DNA of 9,804 nucleotides from CAXXOK01 sp036759125 (GTDB taxonomy: Bacteria; Bacillota; Clostridia; Christensenellales; Aristaeellaceae): contig DAIOVG010000102.1 of the NCBI GenBank assembly GCA_036759125.1, positions 1-9,804 on the forward strand, read 5' to 3'. How positions within the stretch are numbered: the stretch's first letter is position 1; the number at the start of each line of letters is the position of its first letter. A program made the position numbers and the translations under genes. Under the pieces are notes generated by a model. That model was not told where the DNA came from. It was given only the letters and a program-made list of their open reading frames with translations, and searched no databases. This document shows, in pieces, positions 4,586 to 9,804 of the stretch.

Positions 4586-6599
4586 TGTATAGATACCACT
4601 TCTTGATCCAACGGATATTTTTCCAGTGGCGTTTTGCCCAGGGCATGGCGTAGTAGTCAAGGCCAAGGGTGCGGCCCGCGCCGATCAGGCAGGCAACGCT
4701 GGCAAAGAGCATCCACAGGGTGTTCAGGTACAGGCCGGTTGTCGTAATGAACATGAATTGCAGTACCAGCGAGGTTGCGCTGGCAGGCGCGGTGAGCAGG
4801 CCGCCCATCAGCGCGAGGCCGACGGCGAGCTCCATCAGCACGATCATCACCTGCATGAAAATCTGCAGGCCGTCGCTGGTCAGCACCGTATGCTCCAAAA
4901 GCCAGTTCATGATCGGGATGTTGAGCTTCACGGCGAAATCGCCAAGGGCGGACTGTGCCAGTTCCTTCCCGCTGACAAGAATCAGCTGGAAGATGTTGAG
5001 GAAATCAAAGTTAATCAGTACGTGCCCGGCGGTCGTCGCTACAGCTTCGGCAGTGCCTGAGGCGGATGCAACGGTCTCCGCGGCGGCTTCCGCCGCGCCG
5101 GTCGCAGACGATACGGCTTCCACGGTTTTGTTGGCTACGCCAAGAAGCGAATCAAACCAGGCGTTAGCGCCGCCGAAGAAGGCCGAAAGCTTGGCTGCGC
5201 CAAACCAGCCCTCCACAATCTTCATCACCGCTTCAAACACCCACACCGCGCCAAGCCACAGCCTGAGCGGTACCAGCAGGAAGCTTGGGGTTACGTTTGA
5301 AAAATGACCGCCGACAAACGAGCGATGGTTGCGGATGGTGAAGAACTCGTGCTTCATGTAGCTGATGATCTTGGTCCAGCCCATCACCTTGGCGAAATAG
5401 AACATGTTGATGAAGTGCTTGGAGAACATCGCCAGGAAGGATGGCAGGCCGAACTTATGTTTGTGGGTGCCGACATACGCGCTGCCCCAGCGGCCGCCCA
5501 CACACACCATAACGCCGTGCAGCTTGGGCGAATACGCTTCCATCTCGCCTTCGCCAGTGAGCTCAACCAAAATATTGTGCGCGGCGCATTCCGCGCTGTA
5601 TTCGGCGTTCTCAACCACCTGGGGAACAGGGGCTTCCTCGCCTTCGGGCACATAGTGCAGCACGTCGCCGACCAGATACACGGACGTATCGGTCTTGGAG
5701 CGCAGGAACTTGTCCGACTCCAACCGGGCACGGCGGGTGCCGGGCAGGGTTTTGGCGGCCTTTTGCGCAATGGATGCGCCGTCGGTTCCCGCCGCCCAGA
5801 TGATGGTGGCAGATTCGATGCGCTGCTGCACATCGCCCTCCTGCAGTACGATAAAATCCTTGCCGATTTCAACGACGTTGTTTTTCAGCATGATCGTCAC
5901 GCCCATCTTGGTGAGGCGGCCATGGCAGCGATTGCAGTACTTGTTCGGCATGGTCGGCACAACGCGATCCAGAAGATCGGCCATATACAGGGTGACTTCC
6001 TCGCGCTTGATCTCAAACTGGTGGCAGAGAATGGGAATCCATTCGGCAAGTTCACCGGCCATTTCGGTGCCGGTAAAGCCTGCGCCAACGGTGAAGAATG
6101 TCAGAAGCTTTTTGCGTTTTTCAGGATCGGTCTCACGGGATGCCTCGCGGAAGCAATGCAAAATGCGCTCCTTGAGCACAACCGCGTCTTGATAGCTCCA
6201 AAGCTTATAGGCGTATTGGGATGCGCCTTTCACACCGAAGAAGGTCGGCTTGGAACCGGCGGCCAGCACCAGATAATCATACGAATAGGTCTGTCCCGCC
6301 GCGCCGGTCAGGGTTTTTGTTTCAAAGTTAATATCATCAATTTTATCCATCACAACCTGGACTTTGCGGCCGGCAAAAATCTTGGCAAATGACAGCTTGA
6401 TGGATTCTTCCTCCACGCGCGCCGCGGCTACCTCATGCAGCTCGGTGAGCATCGTGTGGAAAGGATTCCGATCAATCAGCGTGATCGTGACCTCGCCGAT
6501 CTTTTGCTTTTTCTGCAAACCCTTCAGCTTTTTCTCCAGCTTTTTTGCCGCGATTACGCCAGCGTAGCCGCCGCCCAGGATGACGATGTTTTTAGCCAT
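4578..6599 (-). CDS. Type II NADH dehydrogenase with C-terminal membrane domain (Ndh2 of extracellular electron transfer type)
   Basis: The enzyme oxidises NADH on the cytoplasmic side and reduces membrane quinone without pumping protons. Residues 1 to about 430 form a two-dinucleotide-binding flavoprotein: GGGYAG (9-14) for FAD, VGAGFTGTEMAGELAE (171-186) for NADH, and VGDV (310-313) with PQVVENAEYSAECAAHNI closing the FAD site. At 673 aa it is far longer than ordinary NDH-2 (about 400 aa). The extension has hydrophobic segments near 438-458, 527-543, 577-602 and 609-642, ending in a DoxX-like GLDYY and a basic tail. A C-terminal membrane extension is the hallmark of the Listeria-type Ndh2. 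Oddities are a CNRCH at 222-226 and an Ala-rich duplicated stretch at 498-525. AGGAGG (6611-6616, 11-nt spacer) precedes the ATG. It is the first gene of the minus-strand train and overlaps the prenyl synthase start. Confidence 0.9.
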   Translation of the reverse strand: MAKNIVILGGGYAGVIAAKKLEKKLKGLQKKQKIGEVTITLIDRNPFHTMLTELHEVAAARVEEESIKLSFAKIFAGRKVQVVMDKIDDINFETKTLTGAAGQTYSYDYLVLAAGSKPTFFGVKGASQYAYKLWSYQDAVVLKERILHCFREASRETDPEKRKKLLTFFTVGAGFTGTEMAGELAEWIPILCHQFEIKREEVTLYMADLLDRVVPTMPNKYCNRCHGRLTKMGVTIMLKNNVVEIGKDFIVLQEGDVQQRIESATIIWAAGTDGASIAQKAAKTLPGTRRARLESDKFLRSKTDTSVYLVGDVLHYVPEGEEAPVPQVVENAEYSAECAAHNILVELTGEGEMEAYSPKLHGVMVCVGGRWGSAYVGTHKHKFGLPSFLAMFSKHFINMFYFAKVMGWTKIISYMKHEFFTIRNHRSFVGGHFSNVTPSFLLVPLRLWLGAVWVFEAVMKIVEGWFGAAKLSAFFGGANAWFDSLLGVANKTVEAVSSATGAAEAAAETVASASGTAEAVATTAGHVLINFDFLNIFQLILVSGKELAQSALGDFAVKLNIPIMNWLLEHTVLTSDGLQIFMQVMIVLMELAVGLALMGGLLTAPASATSLVLQFMFITTTGLYLNTLWMLFASVACLIGAGRTLGLDYYAMPWAKRHWKNIRWIKKWYLYND

Positions 6600-6947
6600 T
6601 CCAAACCCTTCCTCCTCAAGTAACAGGAAATCAAAGTGCTATGCGGCGAAACAGTGATTTTCGCCGCATCCCATTGCAAACGTTATGGTCCGAACTGCTC
6701 TGCGTTTCCTTGAAATGAACAATCCGCGTCAAAATCAGACTTGTTCGGAACCGCCTGCACTCTACCACACAGCATCAGGGGTCGATATGTACGTTGTGTC
6801 GTCCAACTGGGCGAAGAGTTTTCCGCCCAATAGTTCACGTTTTTACCACCGGCCTGCAGCGCATCGAGAAAAATGATGAACGCGGCAGCGTAAACGCCGG
6901 TTTGAGCAGATTGACAGTTTCTTGACGAATACAATCAAAATACTCCG
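6600..6947 (-). promoter_or_regulatory. Long structured 5' leader of the ndh2 gene train
   Basis: From the predicted transcription start (near 6947) to the ndh2 ATG there are about 348 nt with no credible gene. Four pairing elements are visible by eye. The first is an irregular hairpin at 6848-6901 (ACCGGC/GCCGGT, then CTGC/GCAG, GCG/CGC and CATC/GATG, about 17 bp). The second is TGGGCG (6808-6813) with CGCCCA (6824-6829), extended by AAC/GTT. The third is a long-range stem of 6687-6695 with 6743-6752 (CCGAAC/GTTCGG plus GGT/ACC, one bulge). The fourth is the perfect hairpin at 6641-6669. ACACA (6767-6771) with TGTGT (6795-6799) is a fifth possibility. I do not recognise the conserved cores of the FMN, TPP, SAM, lysine, cobalamin, glycine or T-box leaders. 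A new cis-regulatory RNA, a site for an RNA-binding regulator, or simply an untranslated relic are all open. Confidence 0.5.
6641..6669 (-). promoter_or_regulatory. Perfect 10-bp hairpin before the ndh2 ribosome binding site
   Basis: ATGCGGCGAA (6641-6650) and TTCGCCGCAT (6660-6669) pair fully around a 9-nt loop. On the minus strand it ends about 24 nt before the AGGAGG of ndh2 and has no following U tract, so it is not a standard terminator. It could act as the last switch stem of the leader or protect the mRNA. Confidence 0.5.
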
Positions 6948-6953
6948 GAGAAC

Positions 6954-6981
6954 ATTATAACAGGCCAAGCCCGATTGTCAA
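6954..6981 (-). promoter_or_regulatory. Sigma-A-type promoter for the ndh2 gene train
   Basis: On the minus strand a perfect TTGACA (6976-6981) is followed by a 16-bp spacer and a perfect TATAAT (6954-6959). Transcription should start near 6947. This is the only strong promoter seen for the four minus-strand genes down to apbE. Confidence 0.75.
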
Positions 6982-7021
6982 CAGATTCTCCCAATTGTAT
7001 ACAGCATATATTGAATAAAAA

Positions 7022-7034
7022 TGAACCATGTTCA
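7022..7034. repeat. Small inverted repeat between the ndh2 and rpsT promoters
   Basis: TGAAC-CAT-GTTCA is a perfect 5-bp inverted repeat lying about 40 bp upstream of the ndh2 -35 box. It is nested in a looser pair, ATTGAA (7010-7015) and TTCAAT. Its size and place would suit a regulator dimer, but no family consensus is recognised. I see nothing else of note in 6982-7145. Confidence 0.25.
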
Positions 7035-7145
7035 ATGAAACCCCTTCACAGTAAAGGAATATCGTCCTGAACACCCCATCATTCTGCTGTTTGGGCAAGC
7101 AGAAGAGGATCATTTGCATCCAGTACATTGATTTTGAAAATTCGC

Positions 7146-7174
7146 TTGCATTTCAGCACTCTCCATGATAGAAT
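7146..7174 (+). promoter_or_regulatory. Extended -10 promoter for rpsT
   Basis: TTGCAT (7146-7151), a 17-bp spacer and TAGAAT (7169-7174) are preceded by TGA, giving an extended -10 element (TGATAGAAT). Transcription would start near 7181, leaving a short leader of about 34 nt. Confidence 0.65.
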
Positions 7175-7214
7175 ATGCCTTGCGAATTTTATGAAACAGA
7201 GGAGGTGAAACACG

Positions 7215-7478
7215 TTGCCCAATATCAAGTCCGCCATGAAACGCGTAAAGGTTAGCGATAAGAAAAACCTTCGCAACCGCATTGTAAAATCCAAGGTGAA
7301 GACCGCGCTGAAGAAGTTTGACGCGGAGATTGCGGAGAATCCCGCAAACGCTGGCGCACAGTACAGCGCAACCACCTCCGCTATCGATAAGGCCGCTGCC
7401 AAAGGCATTGTGCACAAGAACACGGCCAACCGCAGGAAAGCCAGACTGGCAAAACAGATGGCCAAAGCCGCGCAGTAA
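7215..7478 (+). CDS. rpsT: 30S ribosomal protein S20
   Basis: This 87-aa, very basic protein binds 16S rRNA early in 30S assembly. The N-terminus MPNIKSAMKRVKVSDKKNLRN and the later SAIDKAAAKGIVHKNTANRR (residues 55-74) are typical of S20, and the length is normal. The start codon is UUG (7215-7217). No ATG lies nearby at the right place, and the perfect nine-base Shine-Dalgarno AGGAGGTGA (7200-7208, 6-nt spacer) settles it. The E. coli rpsT gene also starts with UUG and is controlled by its own product at translation. The same control here is possible but not shown. The gene has its own promoter and terminator, is monocistronic, and is divergent from ndh2, so it is a housekeeping boundary to the electron-transfer block. 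Confidence 0.97.
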   Translation: MPNIKSAMKRVKVSDKKNLRNRIVKSKVKTALKKFDAEIAENPANAGAQYSATTSAIDKAAAKGIVHKNTANRRKARLAKQMAKAAQ

Positions 7479-7494
7479 ACAAGCTAAACAAATG

Positions 7495-7517
7495 AGGCTG
7501 ATGATTCAGCCTTTTTT
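7495..7517 (+). terminator. Intrinsic terminator of rpsT
   Basis: AGGCTGA (7495-7501) and TCAGCCT (7506-7512) form a 7-bp stem with loop TGAT, followed by five more T. It lies 17 bp after the rpsT stop codon. Confidence 0.85.
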
Positions 7518-7536
7518 GTTACCATTTTTCGATCGA

Positions 7537-7566
7537 AAAAGAGGCTGACAAGCGTCAGCCTCTTTT
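7537..7566 (-). terminator. Intrinsic terminator of the topoisomerase gene (probably bidirectional)
   Basis: AAAAGAGGCTGAC (7537-7549) pairs with GTCAGCCTCTTTT (7554-7566) around a 4-nt loop. On the minus strand it follows the topoisomerase stop codon by about 13 bp and ends in a run of five U. On the plus strand it would back up the rpsT terminator, with which it shares the GAGGCTGA arm sequence. Confidence 0.8.
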
Positions 7567-7579
7567 GGTGTTCATTGTT

Positions 7580-9804
7580 CTACTCGTCTTCCCCGTCGAG
7601 TTTCAGCTGTTCCTGCACTTCGTCATCGTCAGGCGCTTCATCAGCGTTGGGCGCGGTCTTCTCGTCCGGCTCGTCCGCTTCGTCCTCTTCCGGCGTCTTT
7701 TCGCCGATCATGGGCTGCAGGCCGGTTACCACATCGTCCAGCACGGATATGACGCAGGCCTTTCCCCTGTTTTGCTTATCACGCAACGGGATTTCGTCCG
7801 CTTCCACAAGGGTGGGCGGGCTGGATTTCTGTGTGATGAGCACGGTAAACGGCAGTGTACGCACCAGCAGCGCTCCGGCCAGGCAGGTGCCGTTGGAGCC
7901 GTTTTTATTGAACGTAAAGATCTTTACACCCTTGCCAGCGCGTGCCTGCGGCTCAAACTCCATATAGAGCATGCGCTTGGCATGCCCCCGGTCGGTCATC
8001 GCAAGTACCTGATCGTTTGGCAGCGGCTGGGCGGCAAACACGATTCTGTCCGCCTTGTCCAGCGACATGCCTTTTACGCCGGAGGTTGTGCGCCCCTGCA
8101 CGGGTATTTTGTCGCAGTGGCAGCGGATGCTCATGCACTGCTCTGAGAGCAGTAACAGATCCGATTCGGGATCGAGCGCAAACACGGTGAGAACCTCGTC
8201 TCCGTCCTTCAAATTGATAGCGGCATACTTCTGCCGGTTGATGTTGTAGTCTGCGGCCGAGGTGCGCTTGAGCATTCCGCTGCGGGTGACAAACAGCAGA
8301 TCCGGCAAGGCGGAAAGCTCGTCTCCGGTACAGCAGAAGATTTGCACAGGCACCTCGTTGTTTTCGATGCCCAAAATCACGCCGGAAAGCAGTGATCCCT
8401 TTTGGGTCGGCTTATTGCTTTCAGGCAGGCTGTCCACGCCAATCTGGTAGCAGTTGCCCAGGTTCGTAAACAGGTACAGCGTCCGGTCGGTATCGGTATC
8501 GAAGTGCCACAGGGGCAGCTCGTCCAGATTGCCGTTCTCCGCGCTGACAGGCGGAAGCTTCCGGTAGAATTTGGGGTACATGCGCCGCAGGTAGCCGCCT
8601 CGTGAGAAGGTCACAGTCGCAAGCTCGGCGACGTGCACCTCTTCGACCACAGCTTCCACCACATGCTCGGGATCCACCACCGTGGTGCGGCGGTCGTTTC
8701 CGTAGGTTTCAGCTATCTCCATCAGCTCGTGCTTCACCAGCCGCATCAGCTTGTGCTCGCTCTCCAGAATTCCGGTAAGATACTCGATCTTCTGGAGCAC
8801 TTCGGCGTACTCCTGCCGCAGGGTTTCAATCTCCAGGCCTGTAAGCCGCTGCAGGCGCATATCCAGGATCGCCTGCGCCTGGATATCGTCCAGGTCGAAG
8901 CTTGCCATCAGTTTGATTTTCGCCTCTTTGGGGGTATTGCTGGCGCGGATCATCATGATGATCGCATCCAGATTATCCACGGCGATCATCAGGCCTTCCA
9001 GAATGTGCGCTCTGGCCTTAGCCTTGTCCAGCTCATATTGGGTGCGGGCGGTGATCACGTTTTTCTGGTGCCCGATATAGTAGCGAATCGCGCTGTGCAG
9101 GCTCATGAGCTTCGGCTTGCCCTTGGCGATGGCGACCATATTGACGCCAAACGTCACCTGCAAATCGGTATACTTGAGCAGCCCTGCCAGAATCTTCTCC
9201 GCATCATAGCCGCTGCGGATCTCCACAATGGCACGCATGCCGGTGCGGTCGCTTTCGTCGCGGATATCGTAAATACCCGCGAACACGGATTTCTTTTCCT
9301 CGCTGACCTTGAGGATTTTTTCCAGCATCGCCGATTTATTCACCTGATAGGGAATCTCGGTGATTACGATCAGGCTGCGACCGTTCTTCCCCTTTTCAAT
9401 ATGCGTGCGCGCGCGAAGGGTGAGCTTGCCGCGCCCCGTTTCGTAAGCGGTTTTCAGTTCGTCGGTTTTCAGCAGAATGCCGCCCGTGGGGAAATCCGGC
9501 GCGGGCATGATTTCCATGAGCTCGTCCGTGGTAATCTCCGGGTTGGTAATCTGCGCCACCACAGCATGGATGCACTCGCGCAGGTTATGCGGCGGGATAT
9601 TGGTGGCAAGCCCGATGGCGATGCCGCTGGCGCCGTTGACCAAAAGATTTGGGTAGCGCGAGGGCAGCATATCGGGTTCTTTGAGCGTATCGTCGAAATT
9701 CAGGCGGAACGGCACGGTATCCTTGTCGATATCACGCAGCATTTCCAGTGCCAGCGGCTTCATGCGCGCCTCGGTATAGCGCATGGCGGCGGCGGAATCG
9801 CCGT
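7580..9804 (-). CDS. Type IIA DNA topoisomerase subunit A, C-terminal 740 residues (ParC/GyrA-like, runs off the right edge)
   Basis: The A subunit cuts and rejoins both DNA strands, working with a GyrB/ParE ATPase partner. The visible part starts at GDSAAAMRYTEARM, which contains the catalytic Tyr (codon 9776-9778). LPSRYPNLLVNGASGIAIGL, NIPPHNL and PAPDFPTGG (tower and breakage-reunion core) follow, then coiled-coil residues with QAQAILDMRLQRLTGLE, and a C-terminal beta-pinwheel. About 110-120 N-terminal residues are missing beyond the edge, giving roughly 850-860 in all. The canonical GyrA box QRRGGKG is absent. The nearest matches are QARAGKG (7928-7948), late in the pinwheel, and GRTTSGVKG. 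This favours topoisomerase IV (ParC) or a diverged second GyrA, and I leave the symbol open. The last 40 or so residues are strongly acidic (PEEDEADEPDEK...), a tail type known to modulate supercoiling by GyrA. The stop at 7580-7582 is followed by a terminator. Confidence 0.9.
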   Translation of the reverse strand, partial: GDSAAAMRYTEARMKPLALEMLRDIDKDTVPFRLNFDDTLKEPDMLPSRYPNLLVNGASGIAIGLATNIPPHNLRECIHAVVAQITNPEITTDELMEIMPAPDFPTGGILLKTDELKTAYETGRGKLTLRARTHIEKGKNGRSLIVITEIPYQVNKSAMLEKILKVSEEKKSVFAGIYDIRDESDRTGMRAIVEIRSGYDAEKILAGLLKYTDLQVTFGVNMVAIAKGKPKLMSLHSAIRYYIGHQKNVITARTQYELDKAKARAHILEGLMIAVDNLDAIIMMIRASNTPKEAKIKLMASFDLDDIQAQAILDMRLQRLTGLEIETLRQEYAEVLQKIEYLTGILESEHKLMRLVKHELMEIAETYGNDRRTTVVDPEHVVEAVVEEVHVAELATVTFSRGGYLRRMYPKFYRKLPPVSAENGNLDELPLWHFDTDTDRTLYLFTNLGNCYQIGVDSLPESNKPTQKGSLLSGVILGIENNEVPVQIFCCTGDELSALPDLLFVTRSGMLKRTSAADYNINRQKYAAINLKDGDEVLTVFALDPESDLLLLSEQCMSIRCHCDKIPVQGRTTSGVKGMSLDKADRIVFAAQPLPNDQVLAMTDRGHAKRMLYMEFEPQARAGKGVKIFTFNKNGSNGTCLAGALLVRTLPFTVLITQKSSPPTLVEADEIPLRDKQNRGKACVISVLDDVVTGLQPMIGEKTPEEDEADEPDEKTAPNADEAPDDDEVQEQLKLDGEDE

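Noticed and set aside
5079..5097. An 8-bp GC-rich inverted repeat inside ndh2.
   Set aside because: It falls in a run of Ala codons in the Ala-rich linker, so the GC-rich codons themselves account for it.
5922..5936. CNRCH in Ndh2 as a c-type heme site.
   Set aside because: The dehydrogenase domain has no export signal and faces the cytoplasm, where c-type heme attachment does not occur. A single motif by itself is not enough.
5304..6392. A 362-codon open frame on the plus strand opposite ndh2.
   Set aside because: It lies entirely antisense to a well-supported gene and its translation shows no recognisable domain.
6753..6780. A tRNA D-arm-like stretch (GGTAGAG context) on the minus strand.
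   Set aside because: No matching acceptor stem, anticodon arm or T-loop at tRNA spacing could be found.
6683..6934. An 83-codon open frame on the minus strand within the ndh2 leader.
   Set aside because: It would start at UUG only about 13 nt after the predicted transcription start, has no family resemblance, and overlaps the hairpins of the leader. It is better explained as chance.
6600..6947. A known riboswitch (FMN especially, given flavin genes) in the ndh2 leader.
   Set aside because: The conserved FMN element core sequences are not present, and no TPP, SAM, lysine, cobalamin, glycine or T-box signature was seen.
7525..7540. Perfect palindrome TTTTTCGATCGAAAAA between the two terminators, as an operator.
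   Set aside because: Its A run is the U tail of the minus-strand terminator and its T run lies among the terminator tails, so the symmetry is explained without a binding protein.

Overview
The window (about 9.8 kb, moderate GC) looks like a chromosome segment from a Gram-positive anaerobe, probably class Clostridia. The reasons are full-length AGGAGG-type ribosome binding sites, sigma-A-like promoters, UUG starts, short T-tailed intrinsic terminators, and protein families typical of that group. The species cannot be named from the sequence.

Layout. Three housekeeping genes frame a five-gene block. At the left edge is the 5' end of a diaminopimelate decarboxylase gene (lysA, minus strand, running off the window). 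At the right are rpsT (ribosomal protein S20, plus strand) and most of a type IIA topoisomerase A subunit (parC/gyrA-like, minus strand, running off the window). Between them lie a MenA-type prenyltransferase (377-1312, plus) and, converging on it from the right, a minus-strand gene train in this transcription order: a membrane-fused type II NADH dehydrogenase (ndh2), a long-chain polyprenyl diphosphate synthase (dmkB-like), an exported protein with two FMN-binding-type domains (pplA-like), and a lipoprotein ApbE flavin transferase (fmnB-like).

How they work together (inference from families and context). The set matches the core of the flavin-based extracellular electron transfer pathway described in Listeria monocytogenes. 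The prenyl synthase makes the quinone tail and the MenA homologue attaches it to give demethylmenaquinone. Ndh2 passes NADH electrons to that quinone, ApbE/FmnB attaches FMN covalently to the exported carrier, and PplA delivers electrons to extracellular acceptors. The version here is compact. No EetA, EetB, FmnA or RibU homologue is present between the housekeeping flanks, and the PplA-like carrier has no lipobox cysteine.

Regulation. A strong promoter at 6954-6981 (minus) would drive ndh2 through a leader of about 348 nt that contains several good hairpins, including a 10-bp perfect stem about 40 nt before the start codon. No known riboswitch class is recognised in it. A bulged stem-loop between pplA and apbE may lower expression of the enzyme relative to its substrate protein. 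Divergent promoters for lysA and menA lie at 195-307. rpsT has an extended -10 promoter, a UUG start with a nine-base Shine-Dalgarno match, and its own terminator; a second, bidirectional-looking terminator ends the topoisomerase gene.
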